Part shown: piece by piece, positions 6,769-12,133 of the stretch
Position numbering within the stretch: position 1 is the first letter of the stretch
Layout: each line of letters begins with the position of its first letter
Assembly (NCBI GenBank): GCA_030448225.1
Contig: JAUJNJ010000069.1
Span: 19,410-31,542, forward strand
DNA length: 12,133 nt
Reading direction: 5' to 3'
Origin: Phycisphaerae bacterium
Lineage (GTDB): Bacteria > Planctomycetota > Phycisphaerae > Tepidisphaerales > Tepidisphaeraceae
Made by a program: the position numbers and the translations under genes
Notes under the pieces: generated by a model
Database searches by the model: none
Seen by the model: the letters and a program-made list of their open reading frames with translations, nothing else
Told to the model about the DNA's origin: nothing

Positions 6769-7673
6769 GTGACGAACCGAACGACGACCCTCCTCGCGAC
6801 GGCGGCAGGCATGGTGATCAGCGGGGCCGTGTGGGCCCAGCAAGATGCGGCAGGCGGCGGCGCGGCGGGCAGCGGCTCGGGCGCGGCGGCGGCCGCCGGG
6901 CCAGCTCGGGCCATCAGCAGACCCCGGAACAGGGTCAGCAGATCGACCAGCAACTCCAGCAGCAGCTCACGCAGATCATGCAAGACCCGCAGACGGCCGG
7001 CGACAAGCTGTTCGTGCTGATGACCGCGATCAACAACCAGGCCGAGATCCAGTTCAGCCAGCAGGCGGCCAAGAAGACCGAGAACCAGGAGGTCCGGCGG
7101 ATGGCCGAGATGCTGGTGCAGGACCACCAGCAGATGAGCCAGCAGTTGCAGCAGACGGCCCAGCAGATGCAGGTGCAGCTGCCGCAGGGCCTGCCGTCGC
7201 TGAAGCAGGCGGAGATGATGGCGATGCTGGCCATCCCAACCCGCAGTTCGACGGCAAGTACGTCGCCCACGTGCAGGCGATGCACGCGATGGACGTCACC
7301 AAGTTCCAGGCGGCCGACAAGCTGCTGCAGAACGACCAGCTGAAGCAGTTCGCCAGCCAGACGCTACCGAAGCTCCAGCAGCACACGCAGCACGTGCAGC
7401 AGGTCGCGACGGCGATCGGCCTACCCGACGCCTCGCAGGCCGTACAGGCCGGCGCGCGCCCAGGAGGGGTCGGGCTCGGGTTCGACCACCGGCAGCTCGA
7501 CCGGCGGTAGCACTTCCGGCGGTAGCACTTCCGGCGGCGGGACATCGACTGGTGGGACCTCGGGCGGCGGCACCTCGGGCGGCGTCCGGCGGCGGCGGAT
7601 CCTCGGGCAGCGGCACCTCGGGCGGCGCGTCCGGCGGCAGCACGAGCGGCACCGGCGCGGCGGCGGTCAGTAA
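6769..7673 (+). CDS. Exported DUF4142 protein with Gly/Ser/Thr-rich tail (frameshifted)
   Basis: This reads as one gene broken by about four frameshifts. From GTG 6769 it begins TNRTTTLLATAAGMVISGAVWA, a signal peptide. Near 6893-6915 it shifts to a frame reading QQTPEQGQQIDQQLQQQLTQ and on through FVLMTAINNQAEIQFSQQAA and MAEMLVQDHQQMSQQL. Near 7225-7240 it shifts to NPQFDGKYVAHVQAMHAMDV and FASQTLPKLQQHTQHVQQV. These are the two halves of a DUF4142 four-helix domain, a family of exported ferritin-like proteins without a settled function. Near 7450 it shifts again into a GGSTS-type tail, and near 7580 once more within that tail. The helical part is extremely Gln-rich. The start is weakly supported (no good ribosome site) and the true stop is uncertain (7673 or 7899, depending on frame). 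A strong hairpin follows at 7811. Confidence 0.75.
7488..7660 (+). repeat. 15-bp tandem repeats encoding GG(S/G)TS pentapeptides
   Basis: GGCGGTAGCACTTCC occurs exactly twice in tandem (7503-7517, 7518-7532), followed by diverged copies at 7533-7547, 7548-7562 and 7563-7577 and a less regular Gly/Ser-rich stretch to about 7660. In the coding frame each unit gives GGSTS, GGGTS or TGGTS. It forms the low-complexity tail of the DUF4142 protein. An in-frame TAG would arise here in the frame of the preceding segment, which argues for an indel just upstream. Confidence 0.75.
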
Positions 7674-7989
7674 GACGGAGAAGGTTCCATCACCCGGCGT
7701 GAACGGCACGGCGGGCGCTTGCCAGTTGCGCGCCGTAGTCGAGCCGACACCGCTCGCGCAGCAGGGCGAGTCCGCACTGAGCAGATTCCGGGCTCCAGAT
7801 CATCACGCAGGCGAGGGGGACGGCCACAAGGTCGTCCCCCTCGCTCGCGCGACGTTACGACATCGACGACGCAGGCCGTCGTCTCGGCAGGTCTCTTGAA
7901 CGTACCTGGGTGACCGCGAGCGCGCGCGGGCGTAGCCGCCTCAACCGCCGCACGCTGCGCCGAACTCCAACAGCCGTGCCGATGACGCA
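7674..7989. other. Intergenic region after the DUF4142 gene
   Basis: Apart from the strong hairpin at 7811-7844 I see no supported feature. One frame stays open from the Gly/Ser tail to 7899, but its residues past about 7690 look random and Arg-rich. Confidence 0.4.
7811..7844 (+). terminator. Strong 12-bp hairpin terminator
   Basis: GCGAGGGGGACG (7811-7822) pairs without mismatch with CGTCCCCCTCGC (7833-7844) over a 10-base loop. It lies downstream of the plus-strand DUF4142 gene. It lacks a clear T run but is by far the strongest structure between 7700 and 8200, and could act in both directions. Confidence 0.6.
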
Positions 7990-8128
7990 TCATCGGCGCG
8001 CGATCTCATGGGTTCGCAGCGCCGCGTCGCGGCGGCCGTTGCCGTCGTCCGGGTGGGTGTGCCAGAACACGGTAGTGCTCGCGTTCCATCGTCGATGCGC
8101 GGCGATGCGCGACCACTCGCGGCTCGCT
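7990..8128 (-). other. Possible protein fragment (weak)
   Basis: On the minus strand a frame bounded by stops reads protein-like near its end, with REWSRIAAHRRWNASTTVF and FWHTHPDDGNGRRDAALRTH before a TGA at 7992-7990. It has no start codon in a sensible place and no family I can name. It may be the C-terminal remnant of a small gene whose upstream part is lost or out of frame, or simply a chance frame in G+C-rich DNA. Confidence 0.2.
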
Positions 8129-8176
8129 CACGAGCCGAATCGGGACCATCGAATGCCGTTGCACAAGAGGCGTGTT

Positions 8177-8502
8177 CTACGGCTGCGCTGGGGCGTCCGT
8201 CCCCGGTGCGGCCGGCGGCGTGGCCGCGCCGGCGCCGCCGGCGGGAGGCAGCGTGTTGTTCTGCCACTGCTTGTTGGTCATCTCGTAGAAGCCGACCGTG
8301 TCGCGCTGAGGAAGCCGAGGTCGGCCAGTTCTTCCCAGATCGCCTTGCCGAACCCGGCGGGCGGCTGGATGGCGACGACCTTGTCGCGCGACCCGCTGAG
8401 CGGGCTGCGGCCCAGCCGCGACTCGTCGTCGAGTTGGATCGACTTCATCCGCTTCTTGAACGCGCCCAGCGCCCGCTTCAGTTCTGCTTCGGTTGACGAC
8501 AT
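8177..8502 (-). CDS. Small conserved-type hypothetical protein, one frameshift
   Basis: A protein of about 108 residues, unknown function. It starts at ATG 8502 with MSSTEAELKRALGAFKKRMKS, then LDDESRLGRSPLSG and VVAIQPPAGFGKAIWEELADLGFL. That frame would run into unrelated residues and stop at 8278. Shifting frame at about 8306-8312 gives QRDTVGFYEMTNKQWQNNT and a Pro/Ala/Gly-rich tail ending at TAG 8179-8177, which is far more protein-like. The helical, charged N-terminus followed by a small beta-like domain (VVAIQPP...GFYEM) resembles small proteins I recall from planctomycetes; this is memory only. There is no signal peptide. No ribosome site is seen; a -10-like TAGACT sits seven bases before the ATG. 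Confidence 0.6.
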
Positions 8503-8509
8503 GGCGGAC

Positions 8510-8515
8510 AGTCTA
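8510..8515 (-). promoter_or_regulatory. Start-proximal -10 box for the 8177-8502 gene
   Basis: TAGACT (8515-8510, minus strand) ends seven bases before the ATG at 8502, with no Shine-Dalgarno sequence between them, as expected for a leaderless transcript. No clear -35. Confidence 0.4.
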
Positions 8516-8692
8516 CCCCGCCCCCGCCACCGCCGTGCACGAAAACGCGCACGCCCGTCGACCCGGCCGGGTCACTCGCCGCGTCGGTTGGGCGCAGCGG
8601 GAGTGATTGATCCGGCGGGCGATCGCCCCAACGGGCCGGCGGCCGTCGTGCGCGTCGCGGCGCGTCCCCGTCCCCGCGGGGCGTCGGCGGCG

Positions 8693-9073
8693 TCACCCCA
8701 TGTGGTAGAAGAACTCCTCCTGCACGATCTTCCCGTCGCACCGTGTAGAGTCCCGCCTCCTCCATCGTCATCCGTTGTCCCTGCCATCGGGCCGGCCTTG
8801 GCGGTGACGTCCATCTTGAAGGCGACGATGAACCGGTCGCCGTGCGGGAACGGGCCGCTGACCTGCATGTCGTGGATCGTGTGGGCGTCGAGCCACCAGT
8901 TGTTCTTGCCGCGGATCGCCTCGATCCCCTGCATCCGCTGCGGCATCTTCTCGTCGCCGAACACCTCGACGCTCACCACGTCCGGCGGCGTAGAGCGTCT
9001 CCACGGCCTGCAGGTTCTTCCCCTCGCGACAGAGCGACACGAGCTGCTTCCCGACCTCGAACGTGCTGGTCAT
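8693..9073 (-). CDS. SnoaL-like (NTF2-fold) protein, frameshifted
   Basis: A SnoaL-like protein of about 125 residues with the small NTF2-type fold that often binds small ligands or acts as a polyketide-cyclase-like enzyme; its own substrate is unknown. It starts at ATG 9073 with GGAAGG upstream: MTSTFEVGKQLVSLCREGKN then AVETLYAA. An extra base near 8981-8987 shifts it into DVVSVEVFGDEKMPQRMQGI, GKNNWWLDAHTIHD, SGPFPHGDRFIVAFKMDVTA and KAGPMAGT. A second shift near 8771-8778 gives MTMEEAGLYTV, and a third near 8735-8740 gives DGKIVQEEFFYHMG and the stop at 8695-8693. The reassembled sequence reads as a continuous family member, so the shifts are probably sequencing indels rather than old decay. 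Confidence 0.78.
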
Positions 9074-9374
9074 GTGCCTTCCTTCCTGTGAATGATGGAT
9101 CGCCCCGCGAAGCCCCGCCCCCCACGCCGGCCCAGAGCGTACGCGCCGGGACGGATCGTTCCGCGAATCATCGGGGCGGGGGCGGACGCTCGGGCCCGGC
9201 GTGGACGGCGCAACCGGAAGTTCGGGCGCGAAGCTCGACCGGGCGCGGGCGCATCTTAGAAAGCGGCAACCGTCCAAGCACGTCATCGAGACAATATTTG
9301 ATCAAACGCAAACAGACGCCGGACGTTTCCCCCGCGTCGAACGCCGCCCGACTTCCCGCCGCGACGCGACAGCG
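9074..9374. other. Divergent intergenic region
   Basis: This lies between the SnoaL-like gene (minus) and the FmdB-like gene (plus). No gene is seen. An AT-rich patch near 9285-9312 contains the palindrome TTGATCAA and could hold promoter or operator sequence for either side, but no complete -35/-10 pair was found there. Confidence 0.4.
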
Positions 9375-9380
9375 TAGAAT
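9375..9380 (+). promoter_or_regulatory. Likely -10 box of the FmdB-like gene
   Basis: TAGAAT lies 20 bases before the ATG at 9401, giving a leader of about 14 bases that contains GAGG. The -35 region is GC-rich and matches poorly. Confidence 0.4.
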
Positions 9381-9400
9381 CGTTCAGCGAGGTCAATGAC

Positions 9401-9688
9401 ATGCCAATCTACGTTTACCGTGTGGTTCGAAAAGACGGCGCCGACGAGGCGCCCGACGAGACGTTCGAGGTGCGGCAGTCGATCCATGACGCGCCGTTCA
9501 CCACCCACCCGCAGACCGGCGAGCCGGTGACGCGCGTGCTCTGCGCCCCCACGATCAAGAGCGGCATCCTCGGCAACAGCGCGCTGACGTCGGCCGGGAT
9601 GACGAAGTACGTCAAGACCTCCGACGGCACCTACGAACGCCAAGCCGGCGGCGCGGGCCCGAAGCACATCAACCCACACGATTACTGA
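9401..9688 (+). CDS. FmdB-like protein lacking the zinc-ribbon cysteines
   Basis: A 95-residue protein with the layout of the FmdB family of small zinc-ribbon proteins, which open MPxYxY, follow with a FEVxQS-type stretch and normally carry two CxxC pairs. Here MPIYVYRVVRKDG, then TFEVRQSIHDAPFTTHP and GEPVTRVLCAP match the family pattern, but the positions where CxxC pairs are expected hold other residues and only one Cys (48) exists. The family's ribbon is therefore unlikely to bind zinc here. The C-terminal half (TKYVKTSDGTYERQAGG) is hydrophilic. ATG 9401 has GAGG about eight bases upstream. It is a single gene, convergent with the DUF2141 gene. FmdB proteins were first linked to formamidase/amidase regulation, but that role should not be assumed here. 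Confidence 0.72.
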   Translation: MPIYVYRVVRKDGADEAPDETFEVRQSIHDAPFTTHPQTGEPVTRVLCAPTIKSGILGNSALTSAGMTKYVKTSDGTYERQAGGAGPKHINPHDY

Positions 9689-9703
9689 GGCGGCGAGGAA
9701 GTG

Positions 9704-9813
9704 GATGACAGAGGCACCGAGGCATGGAGAAGGGACGGCAACCATCCCGCGCTGGTCAGGGTCGGCGATCCACGCTATCCGTGTTCATCGGTGCCCCATC
9801 GGTGGCTAAAAAG
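9704..9813. repeat. Intergenic purine-rich and CATCGGTG repeat motifs
   Basis: Between the convergent FmdB-like and DUF2141 genes lies a purine-rich motif (ACAGAGGCACCGAGGCATGG, about 9709-9728). CATCGGTG occurs twice (9786-9793, 9797-9804), followed by GGCTAAAAAG. I recall similar GAGGCACGGAG and GTTCATCGGTGGCTAAAA motifs scattered between genes in planctomycetes and some related phyla, which would make this a degraded dispersed repeat; that is recollection, not shown here. Confidence 0.3.
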
Positions 9814-9829
9814 CGCCTCGGATCCGCCG

Positions 9830-10294
9830 TCAGAAATACTGGATGCTGACCGTCTTCTCCGCCCCCTCGGCGGCGAGGTCGAACGCGGCTTCCTTGAACG
9901 TGGCCGCCCGCATCCGCGGCTTGGGGTTGTTGGTGACGCCGTACCCTTCGGTCGGCACGCCGAGCCAGTTGGCGTCGAGCTTCTTGTCCGCGTCCTCGTC
10001 GTGCAGCACGACCACCGCATACCGCCCCGGCGGCAGCGCGATCTCCACCACCCGCTCCTCCGCATCCGCCGGCACGCTCCGCCACACGACCGCCCCCTCC
10101 CGCCGCTTCGGAAACCCCTTGGCCGAGTCGAACACCCCGACGCGAAGCTGCCCGCGCTCGTTCCGCAGATCCTCCACCCGAGCGCGCAGAACGGCCGTCT
10201 CCTGCGACGCCTCATCCGCCCGCGCGCCGCCAACGGCGAGGCACGCGACGACGACGAGCAACCCAACCCACATCGACAGGTGATTGCGGCTCAT
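9830..10294 (-). CDS. Exported DUF2141-family protein
   Basis: A 154-residue protein of the DUF2141 family, whose members are exported small beta-rich proteins of unknown function. From ATG 10294 it begins MSRNHLSMWVGLLVVVACLA, a signal peptide likely cut after GARA, followed by a short acidic helix (DEASQETAVLRARVEDLRN). The domain shows the expected strands and motifs: GQLRVGVFDSAKGFPKR, then LPPGRYAVVVLHDEDADKK, LDANWLGVPTEGYGVTNNP and a final AATFKEAAFDLA..KTVSIQYF. A GTG at 10312 would add six residues; I prefer the ATG because it fits a normal signal peptide, though no ribosome site is clear at either. CTCATACGG occurs twice just around the start (10290-10298, 10312-10320). The gene is intact and probably monocistronic. 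Confidence 0.85.
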   Translation of the reverse strand: MSRNHLSMWVGLLVVVACLAVGGARADEASQETAVLRARVEDLRNERGQLRVGVFDSAKGFPKRREGAVVWRSVPADAEERVVEIALPPGRYAVVVLHDEDADKKLDANWLGVPTEGYGVTNNPKPRMRAATFKEAAFDLAAEGAEKTVSIQYF

Positions 10295-10320
10295 ACGGTA
10301 TGGTTCGGTCACTCATACGG

Positions 10321-10598
10321 CCGATCAAGCACGCTCAGCACTGCGACTAAGCAAGCGTTCAAACCCCCTCCAGCCTCCATTCTGGATCCCGGCTCCCACT
10401 GAAGCTCGGACGCATTTGGCGCTTCCGGGCGCCGCCGCCGCCACGATAGTTTTGGGCCGGTTGAACTTGTTGGCGTCGCCCTTCCTCAGGCCCCGCCGGC
10501 CCGCCTTCGCGTGGATGTCGTCGTGACATCGGGTTGTCCTCGACAGTTGGAAAGTTGCCTAGCGGTGACGGATAACCCCGTGTCGAGCGGAGGGCTTT
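10321..10598. other. Intergenic region before the two-gene module
   Basis: No firm gene. On the minus strand a frame reads DDIHAKAGRRGLRKGDANKF then NRPKTIVAAAAPGSAKCVRA, ending near 10325; it is faintly coding-like but has no start or ribosome site. The sequence changes from GC-rich to more mixed composition at about 10530-10600, which probably marks the 3' edge of the two-gene module. I see no flanking direct repeat or tRNA end. Confidence 0.35.
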
Positions 10599-11528
10599 TC
10601 ACTCTCTGCGCGTGTAACGAATTAGCGGCCCGGTGCGTTCCGGAATTGGTAATCCGTTAGTACGGAGCGAGTCGCTGTAAGCTGTCAAGTCCACAGCGTA
10701 AACGAGTATCGCCTCGAGTTCCGTTTCTGATTCTCGTTGCACTGAAAGTTTAGTCACGCTCTCGTGTTGTAGCGGGTTCAGCACTTTGAACGGAAGCTGA
10801 TCCGGCTCGTGCCGGATGTGCTGGCGAAGCACTAGCTTCTGCGGCTCGCACCCCGGCAGTTCGATGAGCAGTCCGAAACGGTTAATAAAGCGGGTGAAGA
10901 TCTCTAGCGCTGTTGAGGTGCCGTCAAGATTGACGTCTGCGTGGAAGATTCGCCAAGCACCATCAACAATCTGCCTAAACCCTTCTCGGCGTGCCTCAAC
11001 CAGCAGTGTGGATTTGCTCTTCATCTTGCCGTCGTCAGCAACTGCCTTTGCCCAGAGCGAAGCGGCATTATTCGAGTCAATAGCCAGCGTGGAAGGAGAG
11101 AGATGATCAAAGTAATCAGGCCGGTGTACCGCATCCTCCACGTGGGAACGACGAACACCAAAGAGCGATGTAAACTCCCGGACGAAGGATGGGGAGTAGT
11201 CAATCTCATACTGGTCAGGCCGCAAAACGCCTTTTTGCCCAAGCCGGGATCGTGCTGATCCACTCCGTTCTTTTGTCAAAAGCTTCGCGCTTAGTTCGCG
11301 GCTCAGGAACACGAGAATTCTAGCCTTCGATTCTTGGGACTGATCCTGAAGGGGAATCTTCAGCTTCTCGCGGATCTCCGCAAGCACCCGTCCCTCAACA
11401 TTCCGCTCTGCAGAAGAAAGCGGGGCTGATAATCCGATCCCGGGATCGGGAAGCAGCGATCGCGCCGCAGCCGCTAGGACGGATGACGCCTGCGTCTCGT
11501 CGAGTTCTTGGATGGCCTTGAGCATCAT
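10599..11528 (-). CDS. Unknown protein, second gene of a two-gene module
   Basis: A 309-residue soluble protein that I do not recognise. The ATG at 11528 overlaps the TGA of the upstream gene by one base (TGATG), so the two are translationally coupled; a TTG at 11531 is a possible alternative. The N-terminal third is helical (AIQELDETQASSVLAAAARS, then AEIREKLKIPL). The middle holds SFVREFTSLFGVRRSHVEDA and HRPDYFDHL, then GFRQIVDGAWRIFHADVNLD. The C-terminal part looks alpha/beta (FINRFGLLIELPGC, LVLRQHIRHEPDQLPF). There is no signal peptide, membrane segment, or obvious nuclease, ATPase or helix-turn-helix motif. Base composition is clearly lower in G+C than the rest of the window and there are no frameshifts. 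It presumably works together with the upstream gene product. Confidence 0.75.
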   Translation of the reverse strand: MMLKAIQELDETQASSVLAAAARSLLPDPGIGLSAPLSSAERNVEGRVLAEIREKLKIPLQDQSQESKARILVFLSRELSAKLLTKERSGSARSRLGQKGVLRPDQYEIDYSPSFVREFTSLFGVRRSHVEDAVHRPDYFDHLSPSTLAIDSNNAASLWAKAVADDGKMKSKSTLLVEARREGFRQIVDGAWRIFHADVNLDGTSTALEIFTRFINRFGLLIELPGCEPQKLVLRQHIRHEPDQLPFKVLNPLQHESVTKLSVQRESETELEAILVYAVDLTAYSDSLRTNGLPIPERTGPLIRYTRRE

Positions 11529-12013
11529 CAAATCTCGATGAGGTCGAACTCCGGGCGCTGTAAGTCAGAAATTACATACTCGACTCCCAACCCAGCTCTT
11601 TTCGACACAGGAACTGTCTGCAACCGTGCGGCTACGGGCGCATATGGGATCACGTAGAGCAGCGGCCTCCAGTATTGGAAAGTCGCGTTATCGACCATAT
11701 ACAAGATGTCATCACGATCATTCGTCGAGATTTCGCCGTTTTGCTCCCACGTAACTGCCAAGGCTTTCAGCGAAACCTTCTGTTCAGCAATCTTCGCGTT
11801 GTGCCAATCGGAACGGGCGCAAGCATTCTTGAGATCGCGGTAAATGTCCACCGGGTTTGAGGATGGTGCCACCAGAGCAGCTGCGGAGTATGTTCCGGCG
11901 GTAGTGCTGTCGAACCGCTCACTGCACCAAACGAAATGCGTGTCATTTCGATACAGCTGCTGTATGTGCTGCTTGAGGAAGACATTGCATGAGTAAAGGA
12001 TTGGCACCGGCAT
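11528..12013 (-). CDS. Unknown protein, first gene of a two-gene module
   Basis: A 161-residue soluble protein of unknown function. ATG 12013 follows a sigma70-like promoter by a leader of about 30 bases; the ribosome site is weak (GAGAG only). The N-terminus MPVPILYSCNVFLKQHIQQL and RNDTHFVWCSERFDS contain two cysteines (9 and 30) in a compact, probably conserved context. A charged helical middle (ARSDWHNAKIAEQKVSLKAL) is followed by RDDILYMVDNATFQYWRPLL and YVIPYAP, and a tail AGLGVEYVISDLQRPEFDLI. The overall look is a small alpha/beta protein with an aromatic-rich core; no enzyme motif can be named. About 48% G+C (29 of 60 bases in the line at 11701) and an intact frame set it apart from the genes at 3.7-9.1 kb. 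It overlaps the next gene by one base. Confidence 0.75.
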   Translation of the reverse strand: MPVPILYSCNVFLKQHIQQLYRNDTHFVWCSERFDSTTAGTYSAAALVAPSSNPVDIYRDLKNACARSDWHNAKIAEQKVSLKALAVTWEQNGEISTNDRDDILYMVDNATFQYWRPLLYVIPYAPVAARLQTVPVSKRAGLGVEYVISDLQRPEFDLIEI

Positions 12014-12050
12014 TCGGCAGTATTCTCTCAGTGCCCTGCAATCCTCACCT

Positions 12051-12079
12051 AGAATACGTCAACACCTGTTAACGTACAA
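12051..12079 (-). promoter_or_regulatory. Promoter of the two-gene module
   Basis: On the minus strand TTGTAC (12079-12074), a 17-base spacer and TATTCT (12056-12051) match sigma70 rules well. The transcript would begin near 12044, about 30 bases before the ATG at 12013. Confidence 0.6.
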
Positions 12080-12084
12080 CCTGT
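12056..12084. promoter_or_regulatory. Imperfect direct repeat over the promoter (operator candidate)
   Basis: ACGTCAACACCTGT (12056-12069) and ACGTACAACCTGT (12072-12084) are similar copies about 16 bases apart. They cover the -10 edge, the spacer and the -35 box of the module promoter, the place where a repressor would act. AACACCTGTT also has AACA/TGTT symmetry. Confidence 0.35.
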
Positions 12085-12093
12085 GGAAGTGCA

Positions 12094-12124
12094 AAGGCCG
12101 GCGGCGCCTCGCGCCGCCGGCCTT
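12094..12124. terminator. 14-bp hairpin terminator, possibly bidirectional
   Basis: AAGGCCGGCGGCGC (12094-12107) pairs perfectly with GCGCCGCCGGCCTT (12111-12124) over a 3-base loop, with an A-rich 5' side and TTCGTT following. This is a classic GC-rich terminator; it lies just upstream of the module promoter and insulates the module from the gene beyond the window edge. Confidence 0.75.
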
Positions 12125-12133
12125 CGTTGGACT

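Noticed and set aside
7503..7577. CRISPR-like array in the 15-bp tandem repeats
   Set aside because: Repeats are contiguous with no unique spacers and code in frame for GGSTS units.
6769..7673. Programmed ribosomal frameshifting in the DUF4142 gene
   Set aside because: About four shifts would be needed with no slippery heptamer plus structure at each; neighbouring genes show the same defect, so indels are more likely.
8560..8628. Perfect palindromes GACCCGGCCGGGTC (8560-8573) and GGGCGATCGCCC (8617-8628) as regulator sites
   Set aside because: They differ in sequence, lie between two same-strand genes without fixed spacing to a promoter, and short palindromes are common by chance in G+C-rich DNA.
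7910..9091. 393-residue plus-strand frame
   Set aside because: It runs antisense through the 8177-8502 and SnoaL-like genes, whose families are recognisable on the minus strand.
11080..11150. DUF4258 or BrnT-like toxin fold in the 309-residue protein (HVEDAVHRPDYFDHL)
   Set aside because: Only a short stretch is reminiscent, and length and surrounding sequence do not fit either family.

Overview
The window is G+C-rich chromosomal DNA (40 of 60 bases are G/C in the line starting at 9421), probably from a planctomycete, perhaps of the Phycisphaerae. The basis is an ISAzo13-type ('Rhodopirellula') transposase, several small conserved-looking hypothetical proteins of planctomycete style, a cysteine-less FmdB-like protein, and a mix of Shine-Dalgarno-led genes with genes whose -10-like box almost touches the start codon. 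This assignment is inference from recalled family resemblance, not a search.

Layout. 1-480: the 3' part of an ISAzo13-type transposase (+), fused tail to tail with the 3' end of msrB. 470-1715 (-): a methionine sulfoxide reductase pair, msrA then msrB, joined by an ATGA overlap. Both carry lipoprotein signals, so they probably repair oxidised surface or periplasmic proteins; msrB has lost its own stop at the transposase junction. 2186-2509 (-): small protein with a C-terminal membrane segment. 2754-3284 (-): 176-residue protein with a basic head and acidic tail. 3665-4407 (+): HAD phosphatase/phosphomutase gene broken by several frameshifts. 4570-5291 (-): unrecognised protein, frameshifted near its N-terminus. 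5430-6293 (-): intact GNAT acetyltransferase with a YitH-like C-terminal half. 6769-7673 (+): exported DUF4142 protein with a Gly/Ser/Thr pentapeptide tail, broken by about four frameshifts, followed by a strong hairpin. 8177-8502 and 8693-9073 (-): a small conserved-type hypothetical and a SnoaL-like protein, both frameshifted. 9401-9688 (+): FmdB-like protein without zinc-ligand cysteines. 9830-10294 (-): exported DUF2141 protein.

10599-12013 (-) is different: two overlapping genes of unknown function, near 48% G+C where sampled, without frameshifts, with a good sigma70-type promoter carrying an imperfect direct repeat and insulated upstream by a 14-bp hairpin terminator. It looks like an acquired two-gene module and is the best candidate here for an undescribed system, though nothing in the sequence reveals its activity.

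At least five genes between 3.7 and 9.1 kb need frameshifts to read through, some at G runs. Uncorrected sequencing indels are the simplest explanation; local gene decay is the alternative. No tRNA, rRNA or CRISPR array was seen.
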